Assembly: GCF_000685355.1 (NCBI RefSeq) | Contig: NZ_JHET01000006.1 | Span: 327,737 to 391,736 of the forward strand | DNA: 64,000 nt | Source: Microbacterium sp. CH12i | GTDB lineage: Bacteria; Actinomycetota; Actinomycetes; Actinomycetales; Microbacteriaceae | Direction of reading: 5' to 3' | Part shown: positions 43,845 to 52,800 of the stretch, one piece after another | How positions within the stretch are numbered: the stretch's first letter is position 1 | Layout: each line of letters starts with the position of its first letter | Position numbers and translations under genes: made by a program | Notes under the pieces: model-generated | Told to the model about the DNA's origin: nothing | The model's database searches: none | The model's input: the letters and a program-made list of their open reading frames with translations, nothing else

Positions 43845-44467
43845 CAGCGCGCCCCGGCATCTGGATCACACTCGAGGGCGGCGACGGCTCGGGGAAAACC
43901 ACCCAGGCCGAGATGCTCGAGAAGTGGCTGTCTGATGCCGGGCACAAAGTGTTGCGTACGCGTGAGCCCGGCGGTAGCGACGTGGGGCAGCTGATTCGCG
44001 AGATCGTGTTGCATCACCGCGGTGACATCGCCCCCCGCGCCGAAGCACTCCTCTACGCCGCCGATCGTGCACACCACGTCGCGACGGTCGTACGGCCTGC
44101 GCTGGAGCGCGGCGAAATCGTGCTGCAGGATCGCTACCTTGACTCGTCCGTCGCCTATCAGGGTGCCGGCCGCGTCCTCGATGCCGTTGAAGTGCGGGAC
44201 CTGTCGTTGTGGGCAGCCGAGGGCGCGCTACCCGACCTCACTCTGTTGCTCGACCTCGATCCATCGGCCGCTCGCGTCCGTCTGGATTCGGCAGACAAGC
44301 CGTTCGATCGTCTGGAAGCAGAGAAGGCCGAATTCCACACCCGCGTGCGGGAGTCGTTCCTCGCTCTCGCTGCGGCCGAGCCAGAGCGCTTCCTGGTGCT
44401 GGATGCCGCGGCATCCGCCGATTCGGTGGCATCCGTCATCCGTGACCGTGTCGCATCCCTCATCTGA
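43841..44467 (+). CDS. tmk: Thymidylate kinase
   Basis: 208 aa. Phosphorylates dTMP to dTDP. P-loop LEGGDGSGKTTQ (residues about 11-22), TREPGGSDVGQLIR (DR/EPG block), LQDRYLDSSVAYQGAG (DRY) and the lid region RLDSADKPFDRLE. GTG start overlaps the topA stop. Confidence 0.95.
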   Translation: MTARPGIWITLEGGDGSGKTTQAEMLEKWLSDAGHKVLRTREPGGSDVGQLIREIVLHHRGDIAPRAEALLYAADRAHHVATVVRPALERGEIVLQDRYLDSSVAYQGAGRVLDAVEVRDLSLWAAEGALPDLTLLLDLDPSAARVRLDSADKPFDRLEAEKAEFHTRVRESFLALAAAEPERFLVLDAAASADSVASVIRDRVASLI

Positions 44468-44507
44468 CAGGGCGGGTGCTGTCGCACCCTCCAGTTAGGC
44501 TGAGAAC

Positions 44508-45665
44508 ATGACCGCACCCACGCTCGCTCCGTTCCCGTGGACGGACGTCTGGGGGCAAGATGACGCGGTCGAGGCGCTGCGGCATGCGGCATCCGATCCG
44601 GCTGCGCTCTCGCATGCCTGGCTGATCACCGGTCCTCCTGGCTCTGGCCGCTCAACGCTCGCGTACGCTTTCGCGGCCGCCCTGATCGCCGACAGCCCCG
44701 ACGATGAGCACACGATGCGTCAGGTGCTTGCCGGCACCCACCCGGACGTCACGGCGCTCCGCACCGACAAAGTCATCATCACGATCAAAGAGGCGCGTGC
44801 GCTGGTCGAGCGCTCATACTTCGCGCCGTCCGCTGGTCGTTACCGCGTGATCGTCGTGGAAGACGCCGACCGCATGGTCGAGCGCACCTCGAACGTGCTG
44901 CTGAAGGCTCTCGAAGAGCCACCAGAGAACACCGTGTGGATTCTCTGCGCACCCAGTGAAGCCGACCTTCTGCCCACGATCCGCTCGCGGGTGCGGCCGT
45001 TACGGTTGCGCGAGCCTGATGTCGCTGATGTCACGCGCTTGATCATGCAGCGCACTGGCGCAGACGAGGTCACCGCAGAGCAGGCTGCACGACACTCTCA
45101 GCGCCATATCGGCATGGCTCAGCGCTTGGCGACAGACGACGCGGCCAGGCGGCGCCGTGATGTTACGCTGCGCTCGGTGCTCGCGATTCGCGGCGTCGGC
45201 AGTGCGGTCGAGGTCGCCGGAGCAATCATCCAGGCCGCCACAGAAGACGCGAAGACTCTGACCGCAGAGCGCGATGCCTCTGAACGTGCATCGCTGCTGC
45301 GCACCGTCGGCGTGGCAGAGGGCCAGGCGGTCCCACCTGCATTGCGCGCACAGATTTCCGCACTGGAGGACGACCAGAAGAAGCGCGCGACACGCAGCCT
45401 GCGCGACGGCATCGACCGCGTACTCACCGACCTGCAGTCGATGTTTCGTGACGTCGTGATGCTGCAGTACGGTCGTGGCGACGATCTCATCAACCGTGAG
45501 TTGCAAGATGATCTGAGTGCCCTGGCTGCCGCATGGCCGGTGGCACGTACGCTGGTGGTTCTCGACCATCTTGCCGAGACCAGAGAGTCTTTGGAGCGAA
45601 ACGTTGCTCCGACACTCGCTCTGGAAAGTTTGCTCGTGACAGTCGCGAGCGGGAGGAAACCGTGA
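44508..45665 (+). CDS. holB: DNA polymerase III delta' subunit
   Basis: 385 aa. Clamp-loader subunit. HAWLITGPPGSGRSTLAYAF is the P-loop (GxGRST), VVEDADRMVERTSNVLLKALEEPP the Walker-B region, and IRSRVRPLRL the SRC motif. No Cys4 zinc site is seen in the usual place (after the P-loop). The topA-tmk-holB order matches other actinobacteria. It ends 4 bases into the next start (GTGA). Confidence 0.93.
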   Translation: MTAPTLAPFPWTDVWGQDDAVEALRHAASDPAALSHAWLITGPPGSGRSTLAYAFAAALIADSPDDEHTMRQVLAGTHPDVTALRTDKVIITIKEARALVERSYFAPSAGRYRVIVVEDADRMVERTSNVLLKALEEPPENTVWILCAPSEADLLPTIRSRVRPLRLREPDVADVTRLIMQRTGADEVTAEQAARHSQRHIGMAQRLATDDAARRRRDVTLRSVLAIRGVGSAVEVAGAIIQAATEDAKTLTAERDASERASLLRTVGVAEGQAVPPALRAQISALEDDQKKRATRSLRDGIDRVLTDLQSMFRDVVMLQYGRGDDLINRELQDDLSALAAAWPVARTLVVLDHLAETRESLERNVAPTLALESLLVTVASGRKP

Positions 45666-47227
45666 ACATTCGACAGACTTCTCGCCTGCGACGGCTTGCC
45701 GCGATTACGGCGGGTCTGGCCGCAGCGTCGGTGGCGCTGAGCGGATGCCTGTACTCGGCAATTCCTGAGGGCACGGGGCCGCGGCCCGCGACGACGAACG
45801 CCCCCGACACCGAGGGTGTTTCTGCTGATCTGCTCCCGTACTACGAGCAGACGCTCGACTGGACCGCCTGTGACTCGCAAGCTGCTGGCTTTGACTGCAC
45901 GTACGTCACAGCGCCGCTGGACTGGGAGAATCCGAGCGACGGCGATATCAGGCTCTCCGTTGTTCGCCACCAGGCAACCGGTACCCCGATGGGGTCCCTG
46001 TTGACCAATCCGGGCGGCCCCGGTGGGAGCGGGGTGGACTTCATCCTGAACAGCCTCGACTATGCGGTCAGCGGCGACCTCATCGACAGCTACGACGTGA
46101 TCGGGTTCGATCCGCGTGGCGTCGGCGATTCCACCGCAGTGAGCTGTTTCGATGCCACCGAGATGGACTCGTACCTCTACGACATTCCCGTCGCTCCGCG
46201 AGGAACCGACGAGTGGGAGGCTGAGCTCACCGAGCGCAATAAGGCCTTCGCTGACGCATGTGACGCCAACAGCGACGGCATCCTGCCGTTCATCACGACG
46301 ATCAACTCCGCGCGCGACATGGATCTGATCCGCGGGGTGCTCGGCGATAAGCAGCTCAACTACCTCGGCTACTCGTACGGAACCTTCCTCGGCGCGACGT
46401 ACGCGAACCTTTACCCGGAGCGGGCGGGCAGGCTCGTGCTTGACGGCGCGATCGACCCTGCCGTCCCGAGCCTCGATGTCGGAACCACGCAGGCAATCGG
46501 CTTCGAGTCGGCTCTTCGCGCCTACATGCAGAACTGCCTCGATTCCGAGTCCTGCCCCTTCAACGGCACGGTCGACGAGGCCATGGCTGATCTTGGAGCC
46601 CTCCTCGCGAGTGTTGATCGCACGCCGCTGAAGAACGACGACGGGCGCATGCTCGGCGCAGACGCGCTGATGACAGGCATTATCGTCACGCTGTACTCGC
46701 AAGACAGCTGGGGAGTTCTCACGCAGGCGCTTGATGATGCGCTTCAGGGCGACCCCTACACCGCGTTTTACCTCGCGGACGCGTACAACGGCCGTGAGGA
46801 CGGCGTCTACCTAGACAACTCCAGCGAAGCGTTCCGTGCCTACAACTGCATGGACTACCCGCTGGAGGACGACCAGGCAGCGCAAGACGCGTCGACAGCA
46901 AAAATCGAGGCTGGCGCCCCCACGATCGCTCCCTACTGGTCGGGCCCCGATTCCTGCGAGGTATGGCCGTACGCGCCGACCGGTACCCGCGGTGAGATCC
47001 ATGCCAAGGGTGCAGGCCCGATTCTCGTCGTCGGCACGACGAATGACCCGGCAACGCCCTACGAATGGTCGGTGTCGCTGGCCAAGCAGTTGGAAGAGGG
47101 CGTCCTCATCACTCGCGTCGGTGAGGGTCACACCGGCTACAACAAGGGCAACACTTGTGTCGACGCTGCGGTTGACGCTTACTTCCTCGATGACGTCGTT
47201 CCGGACGCTGACCTCGAGTGCAAGTGA
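45662..47227 (+). CDS. Secreted lipoprotein alpha/beta hydrolase (tripeptidyl-peptidase-like)
   Basis: 521 aa from GTG 45662. N-terminus RRLAAITAGLAAASVALSGCLYS is a lipoprotein signal with lipobox LSGC. The hydrolase part has TNPGGPGGSG (oxyanion region), GYSYGTFLGATYA with nucleophile Ser (consensus GxSYGT), and the C-terminal cap VGTTNDPATPYEW (Asp) and GEGHTGY (His), giving a full triad. This is the SlpD/E or tripeptidyl-aminopeptidase family common in actinobacteria, acting on short peptides outside the cell. Substrate not determined. Confidence 0.88.
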   Translation: MNIRQTSRLRRLAAITAGLAAASVALSGCLYSAIPEGTGPRPATTNAPDTEGVSADLLPYYEQTLDWTACDSQAAGFDCTYVTAPLDWENPSDGDIRLSVVRHQATGTPMGSLLTNPGGPGGSGVDFILNSLDYAVSGDLIDSYDVIGFDPRGVGDSTAVSCFDATEMDSYLYDIPVAPRGTDEWEAELTERNKAFADACDANSDGILPFITTINSARDMDLIRGVLGDKQLNYLGYSYGTFLGATYANLYPERAGRLVLDGAIDPAVPSLDVGTTQAIGFESALRAYMQNCLDSESCPFNGTVDEAMADLGALLASVDRTPLKNDDGRMLGADALMTGIIVTLYSQDSWGVLTQALDDALQGDPYTAFYLADAYNGREDGVYLDNSSEAFRAYNCMDYPLEDDQAAQDASTAKIEAGAPTIAPYWSGPDSCEVWPYAPTGTRGEIHAKGAGPILVVGTTNDPATPYEWSVSLAKQLEEGVLITRVGEGHTGYNKGNTCVDAAVDAYFLDDVVPDADLECK

Positions 47228-47256
47228 GCTGGTTCGCGGCACGGCTTCGGACAGGG

Positions 47257-47262
47257 TAATAT
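47257..47262 (+). promoter_or_regulatory. Putative -10 box of tRNA-Thr
   Basis: TAATAT lies 29 bases before the tRNA-Thr 5' end and fits a -10 element; the -35 region is weak. Low-confidence. Confidence 0.35.
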
Positions 47263-47290
47263 CGTTGATCGTGCCGCTCTCGTAGCGCAC

Positions 47291-47363
47291 GCCGCCTTAG
47301 CTCAGTCGGTAGAGCATTTCACTCGTAATGAAAAGGTCGTCAGTTCGATTCTGACAGGCGGCT
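47291..47363 (+). tRNA. tRNA-Thr (anticodon CGT)
   Basis: 73 bases. Acceptor arms GCCGCCT/AGGCGGC pair with discriminator T. Anticodon stem TTTCA/TGAAA encloses CTCGTAA (anticodon CGT), and the T arm has AGTTCGATTCT. Followed directly by a strong terminator. Confidence 0.95.
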
Positions 47364-47369
47364 CCACTG

Positions 47370-47400
47370 GCCCCGTGATGTGAGAACATCACGGGGCTTT
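47370..47400 (+). terminator. Rho-independent terminator after tRNA-Thr
   Basis: GCCCCGTGATGT (47370-47381), loop GAGA, ACATCACGGGGC (47386-47397): a perfect 12-bp stem followed by TTT. Clear intrinsic terminator. Confidence 0.85.
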
Positions 47401-47428
47401 CCTGTTCATCAAAGCGTACGCTCGAAGC

Positions 47429-48028
47429 ATGACCCGGGCACTCCTCATCGTCGACGTGCAAAATGACTTCACCGAGGGCGGCGCACTCGCCGTCGAAGGC
47501 GGGGATGCTGTGGCATCCGCTGTTTCCGCTCATCTGGCTGCCCATTCTGCCGACTACAACGTCATCGCCGCCTCACGCGACTGGCACGATGCGGACAGCG
47601 ATAACGGCGGGCACTTTGCCGAAGAGCCCGACTTCGTCGATACCTGGCCCGCGCACTGCGTCGCTGGCACGGAGGGTGGCGAATACGATCCTCTTCTGGT
47701 CACGGATGCCGTGACGCACCATGTGCGCAAAGGGCAGGGTGTGCCGGCCTATTCGATGTTCGAGGGTGTGACAGATGATGGCGCCACGGTTGCTGCGGTA
47801 CTGAGCGAGCGGGGGGTCCTCACAGCCGACGTGGTCGGGATTGCGACCGACCACTGCGTGCGTGCCACCGCGCTCGATGCGATCGCGCATGGCGTTCGGG
47901 TGCGCATCTTGACTGATCTCATCGCCGGGGTTGGTGCCGAGCCCAGTGAGGCTGCGCTCGCCGAACTCGCGCACGCTGGCGCGGAACTGATGACGAGCGC
48001 GGCCGCTTTCGAAAGTGATAGCGAGTGA
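47429..48028 (+). CDS. pncA: Nicotinamidase / isochorismatase-family hydrolase
   Basis: 199 aa. Deamidates nicotinamide to nicotinic acid for NAD recycling. Triad residues: Asp in LIVDVQNDF (residue 9), Lys in THHVRKGQ, Cys in ATDHCVRAT. Metal/His site: SRDWHDADSDNGGHF. CDWHP-type loop reads SRDWHD, as in many actinobacterial PncA. Overlaps DUF1697 by GTGA. Confidence 0.88.
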   Translation: MTRALLIVDVQNDFTEGGALAVEGGDAVASAVSAHLAAHSADYNVIAASRDWHDADSDNGGHFAEEPDFVDTWPAHCVAGTEGGEYDPLLVTDAVTHHVRKGQGVPAYSMFEGVTDDGATVAAVLSERGVLTADVVGIATDHCVRATALDAIAHGVRVRILTDLIAGVGAEPSEAALAELAHAGAELMTSAAAFESDSE

Positions 48029-48564
48029 GCCGCAGCGTCCTGCTGCTGCGGGCGGTGAACGTCGGCGGAAACAATCGAGTGCCGATGGCGCGGCTGCGTG
48101 AGGTACTGGCATCCGAGACTTCGCTCACCGGCCTCTCCACGTTCATCGCGAGCGGCAACATCATCTGCGATGACCCAGCGGATGCCGCGGCATCCTGCGC
48201 CACCGTGCGCGAGGTGATTTCGAAAGAGTTCGGGGTGGATACTCCTGTCATCCATCGAACGCACGCGCAGCTCGTGGCATCAGAGGCGGCGCAGCCGTTC
48301 ACGGATGCCAGCGACAAGCTCGTGCACGCGATGTTCCTCGTGGGAGCGCCAGTTGGCGGTTCCGTCGAGGCGCTCGAGCACCGGCTGCTGCCGGGAGAGC
48401 ACCTCGCGCTCATCGGACGCGATCTGTGGATCGAGTTCAGCGAGGCAGGCGTGCATTCAACGAAGCTCACCAAGGCGGTGCTGGACAAAGCTCTCGGCAC
48501 CGCTGGCACGGCGCGCAACCTTCGAACCACGCGCACGCTCATCGAGTTGACGGCTGAGGCATGA
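48025..48564 (+). CDS. DUF1697 protein
   Basis: 179 aa. LLRAVNVGGNNRVPMARLREVL and TFIASGNIICDD are the DUF1697 signatures near the N-terminus. No known function. Sandwiched between pncA and yigZ with start/stop overlaps on both sides (GTGA and ATGA), so the three probably form one operon. Confidence 0.88.
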   Translation: MSRSVLLLRAVNVGGNNRVPMARLREVLASETSLTGLSTFIASGNIICDDPADAAASCATVREVISKEFGVDTPVIHRTHAQLVASEAAQPFTDASDKLVHAMFLVGAPVGGSVEALEHRLLPGEHLALIGRDLWIEFSEAGVHSTKLTKAVLDKALGTAGTARNLRTTRTLIELTAEA

Positions 48565-49025
48565 CGCGGAGCTACCCGTCCACGATCGCCGGCGCTGTCG
48601 ATCACGAGTTGGTCATCAAGAAGTCGCGTTTCATCGCGCATGTTGCGCCGGTCGCATCCTCGGAGGAAGCGGATGATGTCATTGCCGCGGTGAAGCGCCG
48701 CGGATGGGATGCCAGGCACCACTGCGCGGCGGTATCGGAGGCGTTGGACCGCGCGACACTCGTCGATCGGCATGTGCTGGCATCCGTTCGGGTCACGGTG
48801 GACCACGCCGATGCGGGGCGCTTCGACAATCTGCTTCGTGAGTGGGTACCCGGTCACGGTGCTGTGCTGGGTGAGCCTTCGTATGCGACGCACGCGCAGT
48901 TCGAGGTGTGGGTACCGCCGGCTGAGCTGCCAGCGCTTGCTGCCCAGGTGGCAGAGTCGTCCGCCGGTGCGGTCGGTGTGGAGGCGACTGGCGTCGAGCG
49001 TCTGGTGGGTGTTCGACGCACCTAG
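48561..49025 (+). CDS. YigZ/IMPACT family protein, central segment missing
   Basis: Open frame of 154 aa. VKRRGWDARHHCAAV is the N-terminal signature of the family, but the next residues SEALDRATLVDRHV belong to the end of the first domain. The usual intervening segment with the DDGEPSGTAG and TRYFGG-x-LG-x-GGLVRAY signatures (about 60 residues) is absent, in frame, at about 48733-48740. Family members are normally 200-220 aa. Either a real internal deletion in this strain or an assembly collapse; the remaining C-terminal ferredoxin-like domain (HADAGRFDNLL... ) looks intact. Probably non-functional as read. Confidence 0.75.
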   Translation: MTRSYPSTIAGAVDHELVIKKSRFIAHVAPVASSEEADDVIAAVKRRGWDARHHCAAVSEALDRATLVDRHVLASVRVTVDHADAGRFDNLLREWVPGHGAVLGEPSYATHAQFEVWVPPAELPALAAQVAESSAGAVGVEATGVERLVGVRRT

Positions 49026-49043
49026 CCGTGCGTCGAATTTCTG

Positions 49044-49940
49044 TTACTCGCTTATGTACACGGTCGTGCCCGGTGTGAGCTGAGCGAGTCTCTCGATCAC
49101 ATCGGAATCCACACGGAGGCAGCCGTTGGAGATCGCACCGGAACGATCGTCGTGGTAATGGAACGCGGTCACCGCTGCCGCAGAGCCGCCGAAATCCGCC
49201 AGCGTCGGGGACTGCGCCGATAGGTACACGAGCGGAAAGCCACGCGTGTAGGAATCGTCGGAGGTACGCGTCGTCATGATGAATGATCGGCCGAGCGGGG
49301 TAGGTGTACCGTCTGCTCCGGATGCGAAATCGGAGGCTACTCGCTCCCGGTTGCCCGCGGAGACGATGTCGATAGTTCGCTGCGACAGCGAGACTTCGAT
49401 ATGTGGGTCGTTCGGCGAGAGCGTGACGTCGGAGATTCGCATCCATCCGACCGTCTGTGCAGGATTTGCTTCGGGAGGCAGGCCGCTGCGTCCCACGAGT
49501 AGCACCTTGATCCAGTGGTCCTGCTTCTCGATCACCGGAACGATCGTGCCCTCGTACTGCTGTGTCTGGGGAAGATACGCGACGGGCGCTCCCTGTGGGT
49601 CGGCGAATACCGCTGCGCCAGCGACGCCGGGAACGGCAACGAGGCTCGCGGTCGCGCCGTACGGGTCATCATCGATGGGCAAGGCATTGTTCACCGAGAA
49701 AACATCGACGATCGGGAGCGATGCGAGGTCGTATATCTCGGTGTTTTCGGGGAAGCCGGCCGGTGTGGGGATCGGCGTGGGACTGGGTGTCGGACGCTCG
49801 AGAGCGGTAGCAGACGCGATCCGGGGGCCATCGGTCTTCGTCATCAGCGCGACGCCGAGCGCGACGGCGCCGCCGATGATCATCGCGACGAGCGCGAAGA
49901 TCAAGGCTCGTTGCGATCGACTCCCCACCAGTGCGTTCAC
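49044..49940 (-). CDS. L,D-transpeptidase (YkuD)
   Basis: 298 aa. N-terminal membrane anchor (about residues 13-35), Pro/Thr-rich linker, an SH3b-like region, then a YkuD catalytic domain. The active-site block is FHYHDD...SGAISNGCLRVDSD (about residues 255-280): Cys and the upstream His are present, but the usual SHGC reads SNGC. L,D-transpeptidases form 3-3 crosslinks in peptidoglycan. Convergent with yigZ. Confidence 0.85.
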   Translation of the reverse strand: MNALVGSRSQRALIFALVAMIIGGAVALGVALMTKTDGPRIASATALERPTPSPTPIPTPAGFPENTEIYDLASLPIVDVFSVNNALPIDDDPYGATASLVAVPGVAGAAVFADPQGAPVAYLPQTQQYEGTIVPVIEKQDHWIKVLLVGRSGLPPEANPAQTVGWMRISDVTLSPNDPHIEVSLSQRTIDIVSAGNRERVASDFASGADGTPTPLGRSFIMTTRTSDDSYTRGFPLVYLSAQSPTLADFGGSAAAVTAFHYHDDRSGAISNGCLRVDSDVIERLAQLTPGTTVYISE

Positions 49941-50102
49941 ATGTCCATCGTGCGGGTCGCGGCGCGCGATCGCAACCTGAGTGGTCCGAGAGTGGTGGGC
50001 ACTCCGGCGTCGAACCCGTTGTTGGCGTTCCGCGCGGAACTTGACGACGAATGCGGGTCCGTGACACAGACCACCCTCCGGGACGAAGTAGGCTTTACTG
50101 CG

Positions 50103-50176
50103 CGGGCCTGTAGCTCAGTTGGCAGAGCATCGGACTTTTAATCCGCGGGTCGCGGGTTCGAGCCCCGCCGGGCCCA
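50103..50176 (+). tRNA. tRNA-Lys (anticodon TTT)
   Basis: 74 bases. GGGCCTG pairs with CGGGCCC (one G-T), discriminator A. Anticodon stem CGGAC/GTCCG-type with loop TTTTAAT gives anticodon TTT, and the T arm has GGTTCGAGCCC. It is intact and lies 16 bases from the integrase stop, marking it as the likely attachment site. Confidence 0.93.
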
Positions 50177-50191
50177 CCCAAGTGTCGATGT
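50155..50191. other. Candidate ICE attachment site (attL/attR) at the tRNA-Lys 3' end
   Basis: The T arm and acceptor end of tRNA-Lys (from about GGTTCGAGCC) abut the serine recombinase gene with 15 bases between them. This is the standard placement of an element's end. The core repeat cannot be fixed because the other junction lies outside the window. Confidence 0.5.
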
Positions 50192-51834
50192 TCAACACGC
50201 GACGTCCGCAGGTATGACATCTTCCCCCGCGGCAGCGCTGGCCTCGTAGGCCAGCGCTGCCGCGTGGATTGCCGGGTCGAGCAGCGTGTCGAACGGTTCA
50301 CCCGGTTCCGCTTCCACCCGGTCGGCGTTCTCGATTTCGTAGACATGGATGCGCTCGAAGAATGCTTGGTTGCAGATGCGTCGGAGTGAGTCGTCAATGC
50401 TCATGTAGATCGCGTGCATGTCACCGGCAAGGGCGAGGCAGTCTTCAAGGTGCGCTTTGGCCTGGTCGTACTCGATCTGCCCCGCGTCGATCTGCGCGTC
50501 GAGGAACGCGAGCCGGCGCGCGATGCCGTCTTGTTCTTCTTTGAGGAGGTCCAGCGGGACGGCTCCGGCGTGGTGGGCGTGGAGCAGGCTGCGGCGTTCG
50601 TCGCGGAGCCGGTCGCGCTCGACGGCGTGGGTGTGGCGTTCTGCTTTGTTCGCGGCGTGGAGGTCATCGAACTGGCGCACGAGCATGTGCCGCAGCGCGG
50701 TGACGATGTGCTCGGGTATCTGCACGCGCCGGTAGTAGTCCTCGACCTGTCGTTCGATGTGCTCGATCGGCATGGCCTGACGGACACAGTTCGTACGCTT
50801 AGAGTGCCGGCCTGCGCAGATGAAGTACGGGTAGACGATGCCCTTGCCGTTCTTCGCATGGGTGACCATCAGGCGGGAACCGCAGTCGCCGCAGTAGACG
50901 GAGCCTTTCAGGTAGTGCTCGTGGGTTTGGGTCTTCTCCCCGGATACCTGGTGCGCGGTGAGGACGTTCTGCACCCGGTACCAGAGTTCCGCGCTAACGA
51001 GCGGTTCGTGGAGTCCGTCGTAGCGGGCGCCGCGGAAGATCACGTCGCCCTTGTAGTACGGGTTGGAGAGCATCTGCTGGATCGTAGACAGCCCCGGAGC
51101 CTTCGCAGGCCGTTTCGGGGTCGGCACGGTCGTAAGGCCGCGGTCGACAAGTTCGCCGTGCAGCATCGAGGTCGAGTAGTTCCCCGTCGCGTACGCCTCG
51201 AACGCCCACCGCACCAGAGCGGCACGGTCAGGGTCTGGGATCACGGTGGGAATGTCGCGGCCGAGCTCGTCGCGCTTGTGGACGTTGAGGTAGCCGATGG
51301 GGGCACGACCCACGGTGCCGCCGGTGGCGGCTTTCTGGGTCATGCCCTTGGCGACCTCGTTGGCGAGGTTGCGGGAGTAGAACTCCGCGATCGTGGACAT
51401 GATGCCGTGCAACAGCATCCCCGACGCGTCTCATCAATGTTCTCCGTCGCAGATACCAGGATCACGCCTGCATCTTTGAGCGCGAGGTGGATCGCCACAT
51501 CGTCGGCACGGTTGCGGGCGAGCCGATCGACCTTGTGGACGATGCAGTACGCCACCTGGTGCGTCTTGACGTACTCGATCATCCGCATCAGCTCTGGCCT
51601 GTCGGCCTTGCGCGCGGACTCACCCGCGTCGATGAACTCCTCCACAACGATCGCGTTCAGATCGCGAGCCTTGCGCAGGTTCGCATCGCGTTGCGCGGGG
51701 ATGGAGAATCCCTCGTCACGGCCGCCACGCTCTGCCTGCTCCTTGGTGGAGACGCGCAGGTAGGAGACGGCAAGAGTGGTGGTCTCACCGAGCCGGTCGA
51801 TACTGGTGGGTGGCGCCGGGGGTGCCAGAGTCAT
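50192..51834 (-). CDS. Large serine recombinase (ICE integrase), one frameshift
   Basis: 547 aa after correction. Integrates/excises the element. Resolvase domain (residues 1-150): nucleophile Ser in SYLRVSTKEQ, R in IVHKVDRLARNRAD. The recombinase domain follows (GRAPIGYLNVHKRDELGRDIPTVIPDP...), then a zinc ribbon with CGDCGSRL...C...TNC and a coiled-coil region (about residues 400-470). The frame breaks near 51426: restoring one C gives NIDETPSGMLLHGIMSTIAEF. ATG 51834 follows GAGAGG. C-terminus points to tRNA-Lys. Serine integrases need only short att sites. Confidence 0.93.
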
Positions 51835-51838
51835 GAGT

Positions 51839-51919
51839 CGTGTTTCCTCTCACCGAAAGGGTGGGAGCCAACGCGACGGCGAAGCGTCACGCGGTGCGAC
51901 TCGTAAACGGGAAACACGT
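51839..51919. repeat. Inverted repeat upstream of the integrase gene
   Basis: CGTGTTTCC at 51839-51847 and GGAAACACG at 51911-51919 (9-bp arms, 63 bases apart). It lies in the 160-base non-coding stretch between the integrase start and the 63-aa gene, and could be an operator or part of the recombination/regulation region. No role shown. Confidence 0.45.
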
Positions 51920-51997
51920 CCGCCGGAAAGAAACCGGGGTAAGCCACAAGGGCAAAGAGACTGCGCACCCGGCCTGGTGAGGCCGTGGCGTCGGGTT

Positions 51998-52189
51998 CTA
52001 TTCTACGTCGTCGGGCTCAGAACGCCCAGGATCGACGGCATCCGGCGTGGTCTCGCCGTTCGTCTTCGATCTGCTGACCGCCATGCCGAGGAACACCTGC
52101 GCGAGCTTGTGCAGGTCAGGTTGACTGCGCGGCACTGCTTCGACGGTGAAGCGTCGATCCTCACCCCGCCTGCGCTCACGCCTGCTCAT
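51998..52189 (-). CDS. 63-aa basic/acidic ICE protein
   Basis: 63 aa. The ATG overlaps the stop of the DUF4913 gene (ATGA) so it is translationally coupled. Arg-rich start (MSRRERRRGEDRRFTVEAVP) and Asp/Glu-rich end. It contains a short helical patch PDLHKLAQVFLGMA. It is too short for a family call. Probably part of the element's regulatory or processing set. Confidence 0.55.
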   Translation of the reverse strand: MSRRERRRGEDRRFTVEAVPRSQPDLHKLAQVFLGMAVSRSKTNGETTPDAVDPGRSEPDDVE

Positions 52190-52791
52190 GGCACTTCTCC
52201 CGTGCTCAGGACGAGACCTGCGATGAACTGATCCTCGGCACGCCGTCGCGCTTCCACATCGGCGTGCATGTATTCCACGAAGTCTTCCTCGCGGTTGGGG
52301 ATGACGATGTCTTCGATGGGGTCGGTGTCGGGTTCTCCGGGCCAGGCGATGCGGCGGGTGGGGCGGTCGGTGGTCAGGCGTGTGCCGCAGGCTGCGGTCC
52401 AGTGCCGGAGGCGTTCTTGGGCTTCGGTGAAGTCGCGATGCCAGACGAGCATGGCGCTGCCCTTCGCTTCGGGGTGGATCGCGCACAGCCAGTGGATGTG
52501 CAACGCGGACAGTTCCCACACCAATGCCGGGTGGCGGTGCCAGAACGGCGGGACGACGGCGACGGGGAGTCCGTAAGTGTGGCGCAGCCAGTGCACCCAT
52601 TCGTTCAGTGCCAGCCATTCTTCCTCCGCGGCATCGGCGTTGAGGAGATTCCAGTTCACCGGCCCCGGCGGGCCCGCTGCGTCGTCGTCAGCGGCGGGTG
52701 CGTCGGTGTCGGGGTCGTAGCTCTCATCGAACTCGTCCTCCGCCGCCTCTCCCGCGTCAACCTCGCCGGTGTCGGGCAGTTCATCGACCAT
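52186..52791 (-). CDS. DUF4913 family ICE protein
   Basis: 201 aa. Acidic N-terminal segment, then NWNLLNADAAEEEWLALNEW, FWHRHPALVWELSALHIHW and WHRDFTEAQERLRHW, characteristic of DUF4913 proteins carried by actinobacterial ICEs and plasmids. Function unknown. Starts 9 bases after the SSB stop. Confidence 0.75.
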   Translation of the reverse strand: MVDELPDTGEVDAGEAAEDEFDESYDPDTDAPAADDDAAGPPGPVNWNLLNADAAEEEWLALNEWVHWLRHTYGLPVAVVPPFWHRHPALVWELSALHIHWLCAIHPEAKGSAMLVWHRDFTEAQERLRHWTAACGTRLTTDRPTRRIAWPGEPDTDPIEDIVIPNREEDFVEYMHADVEARRRAEDQFIAGLVLSTGEVP

Positions 52792-52800
52792 GATTCGCTC

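Noticed and set aside
45119..46702. 527-aa minus-strand open frame over holB and the hydrolase
   Set aside because: Antisense of two well-supported genes; no recognisable domains.
50414..51763. 449-aa plus-strand open frame over the integrase
   Set aside because: The minus-strand reading has resolvase, recombinase and zinc-ribbon motifs; this is the shadow.
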